Shown here: positions 1 through 10,527 of the stretch, piece after piece | Position numbering within the stretch: the first letter of the stretch is position 1 | How the letters are laid out: each line of letters begins with the position of its first letter | Assembly: GCA_016707895.1 (NCBI GenBank) | Contig: JADJGV010000002.1 | Location: 372,001-436,000 of the forward strand | Reading direction: 5' to 3' | DNA length: 64,000 nucleotides | Source of the DNA: Myxococcales bacterium | GTDB taxonomy: Bacteria > Myxococcota_A > Polyangia > Haliangiales > Haliangiaceae | The notes under the pieces: model-generated | What the model was told of the DNA's origin: nothing | The model's input: only the letters and a program-made list of their open reading frames with translations | Databases searched by the model: none | Translations under genes and position numbers: made by a program

Positions 1-162
1 CGGCAAGGTCGGCAGCGGCAGCTGGATGCTGGCGCGGGCCGACTGGCCGATCGAGAACGGCCGCTGGTCGCGCACGATCTGCTCGGCGACCACGGTCCCC
101 GACAGCACGATGCCGAGGCGAAGGGCGGGAGGATTCGCGGGCTTGGCAGGAGTCGCGGACAT
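1..162 (-). CDS. FHA-like N-terminal fragment (5' part of gene, cut by window edge)
   Basis: Only the first 54 codons of this minus-strand gene are in the window; it starts at ATG 162 and continues past base 1. The translation has a short Ala/Pro-rich lead (SATPAKPANPPA), then LRLGIVLSGTVVAEQIV and FSIGQSARASIQLP. That pattern resembles the first strands of the FHA-like domain at the start of many myxobacterial proteins, some of which end in a TonB-like or AgmX/PglI-type domain. The rest of the protein cannot be seen, so the function is open. It lies head-to-tail with the radical SAM gene downstream on the same strand, 46 bases away. Confidence 0.55.
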   Translation of the reverse strand, partial: MSATPAKPANPPALRLGIVLSGTVVAEQIVRDQRPFSIGQSARASIQLPLPTLP

Positions 163-208
163 GGGAATGCAAACGCGCGACCCGCCAGGGCGATCTAGCC
201 GAGCGCCG

Positions 209-1255
209 TCAGCGCACCACGGTCAGGTGAACCCGCCCCGGCGACGACGGCGGCGGCGGCAGCGCCGGCGCGAGCGGCTGGCCGCGCCACGCGTCGAGCC
301 GGCTGCCCTGGTGCGCGTACGCGACCGGGCAGGTGGCGGCGCACGGCTTGGGCGTGTCGAACGCCTGGCGGATGTCGTCGACGCCGTAGTCGGCCAGCGG
401 CTTGGCGCCCAGGCCCATCTTGGGCGTGCACAGGTGCACCAGCCCGTCCTCGCACACGGTGAAGAAGCGGGCGCCGGCGCGGCACTTCCACTCGACCTGG
501 CCGCGGTCGAGCAGCTCGCTCTGGAAGTCCTCGCTGAAGACGCTGGTGCCGTGGCGATCGAGCGCGCGGATCTCCTCGTAGACGGCGCGCGCCTCGGCGT
601 CGACCGGCAGCGGTCGCCCCGACGGATCGCGGGCCAGCGAGCACTTGGCGTCGAAGCCGAGCGCGTGCACCGCCTGCGCGACCGCCAGCGCCTCGGCCGG
701 CGGCGCCGCGCCGAAGACGGTGTTCACGCGCACGCGGAAGCGCGCGTGCTCGGCGAGCAACCGCAGCTTGCCGCGCAGCGGCTTGAGCGACTTCTTGCTG
801 ACCGCGTTGGGCGTGAGGTTGTCGAGGCTGAGCTGCAGCGCGTACAGCCCGGCGTCGTTGAGCGCGTCGATCAGCGCACGCGTCAGCAGATAGCCGTTGG
901 TGTTGAGCGCCGGCGTCATGCCGCGCGCGCGCACGTGGCGGACGATCGCGACGATGTCGGGGTGGAGCAACGTCTCGCCGCCGGTGAGCGTGACGAACAC
1001 CGTGCCCAGCTCGGCGAGGTGATCGATGCGCGCCTTCATCTCGTCGAGCGGCACCGGCGGCGACACCTTGTCGTACTCGGTGCAGTAGCCGCACGCGAGG
1101 TTGCAGCGCCGGGTGACGACGACGTGGGCCATCAGCGGCCGATCGGTGTCGAGCGCGGCCTTGGCCAGCCCGCGCAGCACGCGGAAGTCGGCGCGCAGCT
1201 GGTGGCGGCGCTGGTGGCGGACAGGGGCGATCGCGGGGAGGGCGGCTGCGGACAT
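209..1255 (-). CDS. Radical SAM protein
   Basis: A 348-residue enzyme of the radical S-adenosylmethionine superfamily. The cluster motif CNLACGYC (CxxxCxxC, Cys51/55/58 from this start) would bind the 4Fe-4S cluster that cleaves SAM, and the following TGGETLLHPD stretch is the GGE motif that binds the SAM amino group. Further cysteines near the C-terminus (CRAGARFFTVC, LCTP, PCAATCP) look like a short SPASM/twitch-type auxiliary cluster site. Substrate is not apparent: no peptide precursor or obvious partner enzyme adjoins it. ATG 1255 was chosen over the in-frame TTG at 1291, because nothing upstream is conserved-looking. Confidence 0.85.
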   Translation of the reverse strand: MSAAALPAIAPVRHQRRHQLRADFRVLRGLAKAALDTDRPLMAHVVVTRRCNLACGYCTEYDKVSPPVPLDEMKARIDHLAELGTVFVTLTGGETLLHPDIVAIVRHVRARGMTPALNTNGYLLTRALIDALNDAGLYALQLSLDNLTPNAVSKKSLKPLRGKLRLLAEHARFRVRVNTVFGAAPPAEALAVAQAVHALGFDAKCSLARDPSGRPLPVDAEARAVYEEIRALDRHGTSVFSEDFQSELLDRGQVEWKCRAGARFFTVCEDGLVHLCTPKMGLGAKPLADYGVDDIRQAFDTPKPCAATCPVAYAHQGSRLDAWRGQPLAPALPPPPSSPGRVHLTVVR

Positions 1256-1378
1256 GGCGGGCGGTATTGCGACCCCTGGGCCATCGCCCAAGCGCTCGAG
1301 ATCGCTAGGCCGGGTGTCAAGGTTCGACCATTCCCTGGCAGATCAGCGCCGACGGCTGGCTGGTACGTTTCAACGGCG

Positions 1379-1846
1379 ATGCTCCGCCGCGTCTTGCCGC
1401 TCGCCTTGTTGGTCGGTTGCAGCCACCCGCGGCCGGCGCCGGCGCCAACGCCGCCGAGCCCGCAGGTCACGATCCACCTCGATCCGCTGCGCTTCAAGCC
1501 CGACGCCACGCTGACGATCGAGCTGGTGATCGGCAGCGGCTACAGCTGCAGCAAGCGCTACCCGATGCCGATGACGGAGCCCGCGCCGACGCCATCGCCC
1601 GCGCCGTGCATGGCGCCGCCGCCCCCGTTCCACGAGCAGTACGCCGAGCGGGTGGCCGGCCGCAGCGCCATCGTGATCGCCAGCGGGCAGCTCATGCTCG
1701 GGCGCGACTTCACCGTGATCGTCACCGGGCCCGCGGCCGAGGGTTGCGATCTGCTGCGCGGCACCGCGCGCGGCATCGCGACCGGCGGCGCGGTCGAGGT
1801 CCCGGCGCTCGAGCTGGTCGCGATCCCGCAGCCGTGCCCGGCGTAG
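1379..1846 (+). CDS. Small hypothetical lipoprotein
   Basis: 155 residues with a lipoprotein signal peptide (MLRRVLPLALLVGC, acylated Cys14), then a Pro/Ala-rich linker and a compact domain with several cysteines and a Pro-rich loop (PMPMTEPAPTPSPAP). It is paralogous to the next gene: both have a strand of the type (V)xxxLDxxxFxP(D/G)(A/T)T, a central Pro-rich Cys region, and a terminal A(A/D)GC(D/N)xxxxTARG motif. This suggests a tandem duplication. The function is unknown; an extracytoplasmic beta-sandwich is likely from the alternating pattern. A TACGTT hexamer lies 9 bases upstream of the ATG. Confidence 0.75.
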   Translation: MLRRVLPLALLVGCSHPRPAPAPTPPSPQVTIHLDPLRFKPDATLTIELVIGSGYSCSKRYPMPMTEPAPTPSPAPCMAPPPPFHEQYAERVAGRSAIVIASGQLMLGRDFTVIVTGPAAEGCDLLRGTARGIATGGAVEVPALELVAIPQPCPA

Positions 1847-1878
1847 ATCGTCGACGGCGATCGCGCGTCGGAAGTCCC

Positions 1879-2379
1879 ATGCCCCGCACGCTCGCCGCCC
1901 TCGCGCTCGCCGCCCTCGCCACCACCGCCTGCACCGAGCAGCTCGCGCCCGCCGCCCAGGCCACCACGCCGGTGCGCTTCGCGCTGTCGCTCGACGCCCG
2001 CGCGTTCATGCCGGGCACGACCGTCGAGGTCGAGGTGTGGAACGAGGCCGCGCTGGCCGCGCGGGCGCGCAGCGGCGACTGCATGATCGGCCACAGCGCC
2101 GCCGGCGAGGAGATCATCTGTCCGCCCGGCGTCACCTACCAGCCGCCGCCGACGCCCGAGCGGTTCACGTTCACCGTCGACGAGCTGGGCCACGGCTTCG
2201 CGATCGCCGCGCTGTCGATCGGCCGCGGCGAGGCCTACGAGATCGCGATCGGCGGTCGCGCCGCCGACGGCTGCAACCACGCCGGCGCCACCGCGCGCGG
2301 CGTCGCCGACCGCGACGAGATCGCGCTGGCCGACCTCGACGTCTTCTCGACCACGATGGCGTGTCGCACCGGTGGCTGA
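1879..2379 (+). CDS. Small hypothetical lipoprotein, paralogue of the preceding gene
   Basis: 166 residues, with a signal peptide and a lipobox-like LATTAC (Cys17). The mature part aligns by eye with the upstream neighbour: RFALSLDARAFMPGTTVEVEV, CPPGVTYQPPPTPERF and AADGCNHAGATARG correspond to the same landmarks there. The 32-bp gap and shared direction indicate one transcript. It ends one base before the stop of the oppositely oriented acyl-CoA synthetase gene, so the two genes are convergent. Function unknown. Confidence 0.75.
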   Translation: MPRTLAALALAALATTACTEQLAPAAQATTPVRFALSLDARAFMPGTTVEVEVWNEAALAARARSGDCMIGHSAAGEEIICPPGVTYQPPPTPERFTFTVDELGHGFAIAALSIGRGEAYEIAIGGRAADGCNHAGATARGVADRDEIALADLDVFSTTMACRTGG

Positions 2380-4473
2380 TCACGCCACGCGGATGCGGGC
2401 GTCGATCGCGATCACGCCCTGGCCCGGGCCGCGGGTGACGATCGGGTTGAGGTCGAGCTCGAGCACCGCGCCCAGGTCGCCCATCAGGCGATCGACGCGC
2501 AGGATGGCGTCGCGCAGCGCGGCGCGATCGGCCACCGGGCCGCCGCGGAAGCCGTCGAGCAGCGCCTGCGCCCGCACGCCGTCGACCAGATCGCGGGCGT
2601 CGGCGTCGGTCAGCGGGTGGACCCGGAAGCCGACGTCCTTCCACAGCTCGACCGCGACGCCGCCGATGCCGAAGCCGATCAGCGGGCCGAAGCCCGGCGT
2701 GCGGGTCGCGCCGACGAACAGCTCGACGCCGCGCGGCACCATCGGCTGCACGGTGACGCCGGCCATCTCGGCGGCGCGCCCGATCGTCGCCAGCCGCGCG
2801 TGGATGTCGGCGAAGGCCTGGCGCACGGCGGCGGCGTCGGCGACGTCGAGGATCACGCCGCCGACGTCGGTCTTGTGGGTGATCGTCGCGGAGGCGAGCT
2901 TGATCGCGACCGGGTAGCCGACCGCGTCGGCGGCGGCCGCGGCGTCGTCGGCCGAGGTGGCGAGCTGCGTGCTCGGCTGCGCGATGCCGTAGGCCGCCAG
3001 CACCGCGCGCGTGGCCTCGGGCGGCAGCCAGCCGTGGTGATCGCCGATCGCGGCGCGCGCCGCGGCCGCGTCGACGGCGAGCTCGGGCACCGCGCCGGCG
3101 CCGCGGGCCAGCCAGCGGCCGTAGCGCACCACGCGGGCCAGCGCGATCGCCGCCGCCTCGGGGAACGCGTACGACGGGAACCGGCCCTCGCGCAGCGACG
3201 ACAGCGCCGCCGGCACGCCGTGCATGCCCATGAACGACGTCAGCACCGGCTTGGTCGCGCTGGCGCCGCCGCGCTGGATCGCCGCCGCCACCGCCGCGGC
3301 CTCGGTGCCGACCGGCGGCACGAACAGCACGATCACCGCGTCGACGCCGGGATCGGCGAGCAAGAGCGGCAGCGCGCGCTCGTAGGCCGCGGGCGTGGCG
3401 CTGGCGATCATGTCGACCGGGTTCTTGACCGACGCCTCGGGCGGCAGGAACTCGCGCAGCGCGGCGGTGGTCGCGGCCGACAGCTCGGGGACGATCAGGC
3501 CGTGGCTCTCGCAGGCGTCGGCGGCCATGATGCCGGGGCCGCCGGCGTTGGTGAGCAGCGCGACGCGGTTGCCGCGCGGCACCGGCTGGTTGGCCAGCAC
3601 CATCGCGACGTCGAACAGCTCCTCGATGGTGTCGGTGCGGATCACGCCGGCCTGGGTGATCAGCGCCTCGACCGCGACCTCGTTGCCGGCCAGCGACCCG
3701 GTGTGCGAGCTGGCGGCGCGCGCGCCGGCGCCGGTGCGGCCGCTCTTCACGGCGACGATCGGCTTCTCGCGCGCGACCCGCTGGCAGGTGGCGAGGAACC
3801 GGGCCGGGTTGCCGAAGCTCTCGAGGTACAAGAGCACCACCTGCACCTGCGGATCGGCGCCCCAGTACTCGATGAGGTCGTTGCCCGACACGTCGGCCTT
3901 GTTGCCGATCGACACGAACTGGTGGATGCCGATGCCCAGCTCCTTGGCGTAGTCGAGGATCGCCAGGCCGACCGCGCCCGACTGCGACGAGAACGCGACG
4001 TTGCCGTGGGGCGGCCAGGTCGGCGCGAAGGTGGCGTCGAGGGCGATCGCGGGGTCGGCGTTGAGCAGGCCGAGGCAGTTGGGGCCGACCATCCGCATCC
4101 CGGCGGCGCGCACCTTGGCCAGCATCGCGTCCTGGACGGCGCGCCCGGCGTCGCCGGTCTCGGCGAAGCCGGCGGTGATGATCAGCACCGCCTTCACGCC
4201 GGTCGCGACGCAGTCGTCGATCACCGCCGGCACCCGCGCCGCCGGCACGACGATCACCGCGAGGTCGATGGCGTCGGGCACCGCGCGCAGATCGGGGTAG
4301 GCGCGGACGCCCTGCACCGACGTCGCGCCCGGGTTGACCGGGTAGACCGCGCCGGTGAAGCCGTTGGCGATCAGGTTATGGAAGATCTCGGCGCCGATCG
4401 TGCCGCGGGTGCGCGACGCCCCGATCACCGCGACCGTCCGGGGCTTGAGCAGCGAGTCCAGCGAGTGCGCCAT
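2380..4473 (-). CDS. Acetate/acyl-CoA ligase (ADP-forming), single-chain
   Basis: 697 residues with the whole architecture of ADP-forming acyl-CoA synthetases: an N-terminal CoA-binding Rossmann domain (VAVIGASRTRGTIG, about 12-130), succinyl-CoA ligase-like flavodoxin domains (VGPNCLGLLN, FSSQSGAVG) and a C-terminal ATP-grasp domain (from about 470, with GYPVAIKLAS). The phosphorylated histidine is visible in SSHTGSLAG at residue 257. The enzyme interconverts acyl-CoA plus ADP and Pi with acid, CoA and ATP in the cytoplasm. There is no GNAT domain, so it is not the Pat-type fusion. Hexamer TAAGCT (4480-4485) lies six bases before the ATG. Confidence 0.9.
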   Translation of the reverse strand: MAHSLDSLLKPRTVAVIGASRTRGTIGAEIFHNLIANGFTGAVYPVNPGATSVQGVRAYPDLRAVPDAIDLAVIVVPAARVPAVIDDCVATGVKAVLIITAGFAETGDAGRAVQDAMLAKVRAAGMRMVGPNCLGLLNADPAIALDATFAPTWPPHGNVAFSSQSGAVGLAILDYAKELGIGIHQFVSIGNKADVSGNDLIEYWGADPQVQVVLLYLESFGNPARFLATCQRVAREKPIVAVKSGRTGAGARAASSHTGSLAGNEVAVEALITQAGVIRTDTIEELFDVAMVLANQPVPRGNRVALLTNAGGPGIMAADACESHGLIVPELSAATTAALREFLPPEASVKNPVDMIASATPAAYERALPLLLADPGVDAVIVLFVPPVGTEAAAVAAAIQRGGASATKPVLTSFMGMHGVPAALSSLREGRFPSYAFPEAAAIALARVVRYGRWLARGAGAVPELAVDAAAARAAIGDHHGWLPPEATRAVLAAYGIAQPSTQLATSADDAAAAADAVGYPVAIKLASATITHKTDVGGVILDVADAAAVRQAFADIHARLATIGRAAEMAGVTVQPMVPRGVELFVGATRTPGFGPLIGFGIGGVAVELWKDVGFRVHPLTDADARDLVDGVRAQALLDGFRGGPVADRAALRDAILRVDRLMGDLGAVLELDLNPIVTRGPGQGVIAIDARIRVA

Positions 4474-4479
4474 CGCGTG

Positions 4480-4485
4480 AGCTTA
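4480..4485 (-). promoter_or_regulatory. Putative -10 (TAAGCT) directly before acyl-CoA synthetase start
   Basis: A TANNNT hexamer ends six bases before the ATG at 4473, so transcription would begin at or near the start codon (leaderless mRNA). Seen in the sequence; promoter activity is inferred. Confidence 0.4.
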
Positions 4486-4583
4486 CGCGGGGTTGCGTCG
4501 CTGCGGGGGCGCGCCGCGGCGGCGATCGGTCGCGGTCAGTGCGTCGCACGCAACCGCGGCGCGGTGCGGTCGATAGCCGCGGC

Positions 4584-6599
4584 ATGAATGCACCAAGACT
4601 CGTCGCGTTGCTCTCGGTCGGTGGCCTGCTCGTCGGATGTGGCGGAGGTCGCCCGGCGCCGCCGGCGCGGCCCGTCGCCGCCGCGAAGGTGGACCTCAAG
4701 CGCGCCAAGGCGCCCGCCACCGCGGTCATCCTCGGTACCGGCGGCGCCGGCGATTCGACCACGCTGACGCTGCCCACCGGCTCGCAGCGGGTGACGGTGT
4801 CGCCGCTGTTCGTGCGCGGCGCCAATGCCGACGCCGAGGGCGGGATCGGCTCGGTCGACCTGATCGTGCAGGCGGCCACCAGCGGGCAGGTGAAGGTCGG
4901 CGTGTTCGAGGACGTCGCCGGCGGCGCCGGGCCCGAGTGGCGGGCCGGCGTGTGGCTGGCGGCGTACGTCGCGGTGAGCGTGCTCGACAAGGACCTCACC
5001 GACTTCGCGTTCGAGGCGACCTCGAGCGGTCACGTCGACGGCGCGTCGGCGTCGGCGCTGATGTCGGCGGGCCTCGTCGCGGCGATCCTCGGCTGGCAGG
5101 TCGACGCGGCCGCGACGATGACCGGGACCATCAACCCCGACGGCACCGTCGGGCCGGTCAGCGGCATCCCGCAGAAGTTCGCGGCGGCGCTGGCCGCCGG
5201 CAAGCGCCGGCTGGGCTACCCGGTCGGGCAGCGGCTCGCGATCGACGCGGCCACCGGCGCCGAGGTCGACCTGGTGGCGCTGGCGCGCGAGCGCGGCGCC
5301 GAGGCGGTCGAGATCGCCGACATCTACGGCGCGATCGAGCTGATGACCGGGCGCGCGCTGCCGCGGCCGCTGCCGCTGGCCAGCAACGCGATGGAGCTGC
5401 CCGCCGAGATCGCGGATCGCGTCGGCGCGCGGGTCGACGCCTGGGACAAGCGGGTCGACGCGCTGCACGAGGAGCTCGACGGCGGCTACGACCTCGGCAC
5501 CGCGGCGCTGGGCGCCTACCTGCGCTCGACGGTCGCCCACGATCGCGCCTTCAAGCAGCGCAAGCAGGGGATGGTGGCCCCGGCGTATCACGGCATGGTG
5601 GCGGCGTGGATCGCGGCGTCGGCCAGCCGCGACGCCGCGACCGTGCTCGGCTACGCCGTCGACGGCGACGTCGAGGGCGCGATGCGCGAGCTCGACCGCC
5701 TGACCGCCGAGCTGGCGACGGCGACCGACGCGGTGCGCGCGGTGGGCACGCGCAAGCCGGCGACGATGGGCGACCACCTGCAGATGCTGTCGGCGTTCGA
5801 CGCGGCCATCGATGGCTGGAGCTTGCAGACGTTCGCCGAGGCGCTGGTCCGCCGCACCCGGGTGCGCCTCGAGGTCCTGCGCGAGGACCCCGACGATGAC
5901 TACGCGCTCACCGCGGTGGGCCGCGACGTCGTGGCCGCGACCACCGCGATCGCCCGGGCGCGCGCGGCGGTGCTCCTGACCCAGGACGCGGCCGAGATCG
6001 AGACCGCGCCGTCGGCGGTCTACCGCTGCTCGCTGCCCGCGGTGAAGCGGCTCGCGACCTCGTTCGCCGCCGCCGCCGGCTCCAACCTGGCCTACGTCGA
6101 GGCGCTGGGCGGCATCACCACCGACCTCGGCCGCGACCTCACCGCGGCGACCGAGCCCGACTACCTGGTCGCGGCGGTCGGCAGCCGCGTCGGCGACGCC
6201 ACCGGCGTGCCGGCGACGCTCAAGGCCGCGTGGGGCGAGGACTCGGTCGGCTGGCGCCTGTTCACGCTGGCCGCCAGCCAGCAGTCGTACTTCCGCAGCT
6301 CGCTGCTCGCGTCGCGCTGGCACTCGCTGGGCGTGCGCGTGGGGCTCGACGGCCGCGCCTACGCCATCGGCAACGAGCGCGCCCTGCTCAACATGCTCGA
6401 GTTCGCCGAGCAGCGCGCGCGCGAGCACGCCCACGCCGCGCAGGTCGCCACCGGCGAGGTGCCGCTGCAGACCCAGCTCCACTACCAGACCGCCCGCGGC
6501 CTCCGCGAAGGCGACGCGGCCGACAAGCTCGCCGCGCTCGCCGCGTACTGGGCCGCCTCGGCGTACGCCCAGTCGGCGCTGATGCTCGCGCGCAACTGA
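4584..6599 (+). CDS. Lipoprotein with Lon-type (S16) peptidase domain
   Basis: 671 residues beginning with a lipoprotein signal (LLSVGGLLVGC). Residues about 40-260 form a Lon/S16 proteolytic fold: DGASASALMSAG carries the nucleophile at Ser155 and GIPQKFAAAL the general base at Lys198. They are 43 residues apart, the spacing of the Lon dyad (Ser679/Lys722 in E. coli Lon). There is no AAA+ ATPase domain; the remaining ~400 residues are alpha-helical and unrecognised. The protein is expected on the periplasmic side of a membrane, where ATP-driven Lon cannot work, so it may be a stand-alone peptidase or a binding protein. ATG 4584 was chosen because it places the signal peptide at the N-terminus. 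Confidence 0.75.
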   Translation: MNAPRLVALLSVGGLLVGCGGGRPAPPARPVAAAKVDLKRAKAPATAVILGTGGAGDSTTLTLPTGSQRVTVSPLFVRGANADAEGGIGSVDLIVQAATSGQVKVGVFEDVAGGAGPEWRAGVWLAAYVAVSVLDKDLTDFAFEATSSGHVDGASASALMSAGLVAAILGWQVDAAATMTGTINPDGTVGPVSGIPQKFAAALAAGKRRLGYPVGQRLAIDAATGAEVDLVALARERGAEAVEIADIYGAIELMTGRALPRPLPLASNAMELPAEIADRVGARVDAWDKRVDALHEELDGGYDLGTAALGAYLRSTVAHDRAFKQRKQGMVAPAYHGMVAAWIAASASRDAATVLGYAVDGDVEGAMRELDRLTAELATATDAVRAVGTRKPATMGDHLQMLSAFDAAIDGWSLQTFAEALVRRTRVRLEVLREDPDDDYALTAVGRDVVAATTAIARARAAVLLTQDAAEIETAPSAVYRCSLPAVKRLATSFAAAAGSNLAYVEALGGITTDLGRDLTAATEPDYLVAAVGSRVGDATGVPATLKAAWGEDSVGWRLFTLAASQQSYFRSSLLASRWHSLGVRVGLDGRAYAIGNERALLNMLEFAEQRAREHAHAAQVATGEVPLQTQLHYQTARGLREGDAADKLAALAAYWAASAYAQSALMLARN

Positions 6600-6619
6600 T
6601 CGCGGTCAGCTGATCGCGG

Positions 6620-7924
6620 TCAGCGGAAGATCACCGGCACCGCGGTCAGCTGGCGGTCGCGCGAGTCGCGTGGGGCGTCGACGCCCAGCGCGCCGCCGTC
6701 GTGCTCGCCCCAGCAGCGCACCGAGCGATCGGCGAGCAGCGCGCAGGCGTGGTGCTGGCCGGTCGCCACCGCGATCGCGCCGGTGGTGCCGGGGACGACG
6801 CGCGGCCGCCGGAACGACCAGTCGGTGCCGTAGAACCACTGCCCCCAGCACGTGACGTCGCCGGTGGGCGTCAGCGCGCAGCTGCGGCCGTGGCCGGCGC
6901 TCAGCGCGACGCCGCGGACGCCGCCGCCGGCCCAGACCCACCAGCGGCGCTCGGCGAACACCTGCTCGTGGGGGCGCGGCGGCGCGGCCGGTTCCTTGGG
7001 GCAGCAACGATCGGGCCGCGGCGGATCGCGCGGGTCACGCGGCGGCGGCGCGTCGGTCCAGCGGCACACCACGCCACGCGGGTCATACGGATCGCATCGC
7101 GCGTCATCGGGGACGCGCTGATCGCCGAGCTGTCCGAACTCGTCGGCGCCGCCGCACCAGACCAGCGCGTCGGCGTCGGCGAAGCAGACGTGGCGCCAGC
7201 CGATGCCGATCGCGATCGCCTTGGCCAGCGGCTTCGATACCGTCGCGCGCAGGATCGGCCCCGGCGCGTTGCCGAACAGCCCCGTGGTGTTGAAGCCCCA
7301 GCAGCGCGGGCCACCGTCGGCGACGAACGCGCACGCGACGTCGTCGCCGGCGACCAGCCGGGTCGCGCCGCGCAGGCCGACCACGCGCCCGGGCCGGGCC
7401 GCCTTGCGCGGATCGCCCCCATGTCCGACCGCGCCCGGATGTCCCCAGCACCACACCGCGCCGTCGCGATCGCGCACGCAGGTCTGCGCGCCGCCCGCCA
7501 CCACCTCGACCACGCCGCTCACGCCGGCCACCGTCGCGATCGTGTCGCGCGACTCCAGCGTGCCATCCCCGAGCTGCCCGTCGCGGTTGTCGCCCCAGCA
7601 CGCCACCGTGCCGTCGCCGCGGGCCACGCACACGTGCCGCGAGCCCACCGCCAGCGACACCACGCCCGTCAGCCCGACGCGCGTCGCCACCGCCGCCGCC
7701 GGCACCGCCGCCAGCCCCACCGCGCCCCAGCACCACACCTCCCCCGACTCCGCCAGCGCGCAGCTCCGCCGATCCCCCACCCCGATCGCCCGGATCGCTG
7801 GCCCCGCCGCCGCCGCATCCGCCACCACCCCCGCATCCACCGCAACCGCCCGCTCCGCATCCGCCGGGGCCGCCCGCCCCGACGCCCCGCACGCCGCCAG
7901 CGTCAACAGCATCCATCGTCCCAT
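6620..7924 (-). CDS. RCC1-repeat beta-propeller lipoprotein
   Basis: 434 residues with a signal peptide and a lipobox ending LAAC. The mature part is a run of RCC1/BLIP-II-type blades, seen as repeated phrases such as SCALAESGEVWCWG, HVCVARGDGTVACWG, QTCVRDRDGAVWCWG, HACALLADRSVRCWGE (roughly six or seven blades). Paired Cys residues in each blade suggest disulfides in a secreted protein. Such propellers are common in myxobacterial exoproteomes; the ligand is unknown. It is convergent with the Lon-like lipoprotein gene, with 20 bases between the stops. Confidence 0.85.
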   Translation of the reverse strand: MGRWMLLTLAACGASGRAAPADAERAVAVDAGVVADAAAAGPAIRAIGVGDRRSCALAESGEVWCWGAVGLAAVPAAAVATRVGLTGVVSLAVGSRHVCVARGDGTVACWGDNRDGQLGDGTLESRDTIATVAGVSGVVEVVAGGAQTCVRDRDGAVWCWGHPGAVGHGGDPRKAARPGRVVGLRGATRLVAGDDVACAFVADGGPRCWGFNTTGLFGNAPGPILRATVSKPLAKAIAIGIGWRHVCFADADALVWCGGADEFGQLGDQRVPDDARCDPYDPRGVVCRWTDAPPPRDPRDPPRPDRCCPKEPAAPPRPHEQVFAERRWWVWAGGGVRGVALSAGHGRSCALTPTGDVTCWGQWFYGTDWSFRRPRVVPGTTGAIAVATGQHHACALLADRSVRCWGEHDGGALGVDAPRDSRDRQLTAVPVIFR

Positions 7925-7946
7925 CCGCCGAAGAACGCCCGACCCG

Positions 7947-8222
7947 GGGACAGGATCTACCCCTCCATCACTTCGAAATCACTCCAGATAATCAGTCCAC
8001 CGCGTCGCAAAAGGGGACAGGATCCTGGGTCGCAAGCATACAGAATCAATTGTGATTTTTCGGCCAAGCGCGGCGAAATGCCACCGACTCCGGCGGCGAC
8101 GACAACGAGAAAAGCGCAAACGATTTCGACGGCTTACGACCCAGGGAAGTGTCCCTTCTCGCGACACACGACGCGATTTTTCAGCTATGATTTCATAGCG
8201 ATGGAGGGGTAGATCCTGTCCC
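7947..8222. repeat. Long-inverted-repeat element (REPIN/MITE-like), noncoding
   Basis: A 276-bp AT-richer island filling the gap between two lipoprotein genes. The ends are inverted copies: GGGACAGGATCTACCCCT at 7947-7964 and its complement at 8205-8222, continuing as an imperfect match into the interior. A second motif pair, GGGACAGGATCCTGGGTCG on the left (8014-8032) and the complement of GGGACACTTCCCTGGGTCG on the right (8137-8155), lies in register, so roughly 100 bp on each side can pair. No convincing ORF is present. The architecture fits a REPIN or MITE moved by a RAYT/Y1-type transposase. No clear target-site duplication was identified. Confidence 0.6.
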
Positions 8223-8240
8223 TCGGGCGCGTGCGATGGC

Positions 8241-8771
8241 TCACCGCGGCGGCGCGAAGCACGGCTCGAGGTACGGCTGCATCGCCGCCAGCACCGCGTC
8301 GATCGCGACCGGCTGCCAGCCGTCGGCGAGGATCGCCACCGCGACGTCGCCGACGGTCCGCTGCGCCGTCCGGTGATCGCTGCCCAGCTCGACGGTCGCG
8401 AACGACTGCCAGCGATCCGACGTCGCGGGCCGGTCGGCGGGCCGCACGGCGAAGACGTGGATCGGCGCGACGTCCCAGGTGGGCGGGTAGGCGTGGGCGC
8501 TGACCTCCTCGCGATCGGGGCGCCGCTCGTGCTGCACGGCCATCGTGGCCAGCACCGGCTCGACCCGGCTGGCGGCCTCGCGCGCGGCCAGGAGCGCGTC
8601 GCGGCAGCGCGCGGCCCACGCGGTCGGCGGCAGGCCAGCGTCGACGGGCGTCGCGGCCAGGGCGCGCGGCGGCGCGATCGGCGCGCGGTCGCCGCGGTCG
8701 CTGCGATCGCACGCGACCACCAGCCCCAGCGCGAGCAGCGTCGTGCGCACGCGGCGAGGATACGCCGCCAT
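8241..8771 (-). CDS. Hypothetical lipoprotein
   Basis: 176 residues: a basic N-terminus, a hydrophobic stretch and Cys21 in LGLVVACDRS, consistent with a lipoprotein. The mature part has no motif I recognise; it ends in a helix-like segment with a late Cys (LEPCFAPPR). The start codon is four bases below the cdsA stop (8775), so it is probably co-transcribed and coupled to cdsA and uppS, though nothing in the sequence links it to lipid synthesis. Confidence 0.7.
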   Translation of the reverse strand: MAAYPRRVRTTLLALGLVVACDRSDRGDRAPIAPPRALAATPVDAGLPPTAWAARCRDALLAAREAASRVEPVLATMAVQHERRPDREEVSAHAYPPTWDVAPIHVFAVRPADRPATSDRWQSFATVELGSDHRTAQRTVGDVAVAILADGWQPVAIDAVLAAMQPYLEPCFAPPR

Positions 8772-8774
8772 CGC

Positions 8775-9650
<876 letters not shown>

Positions 9651-9683
9651 GGCCGCGCAGCTAACCGCGCGGGGCCCGAACGG

Positions 9684-10433
<750 letters not shown>

Positions 10434-10468
10434 GGCGAAGGCGCGAGGTATCACGCGCAGGCGCCGCG

Positions 10469-10497
10469 TTGCAACATGGCGGTTCTTCCCGTACGCT
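10469..10497 (+). promoter_or_regulatory. Putative sigma-70-type promoter of the pspA-like gene
   Basis: TTGCAA (10469-10474) and TACGCT (10492-10497) are separated by exactly 17 bp in the uppS/pspA divergent intergenic region, about 30 bases before the ATG. This is a consensus-like arrangement; activity is inferred. Confidence 0.35.
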
Positions 10498-10527
10498 CGA
10501 GAGACCGGCGCAACACGGGAAAAATCC

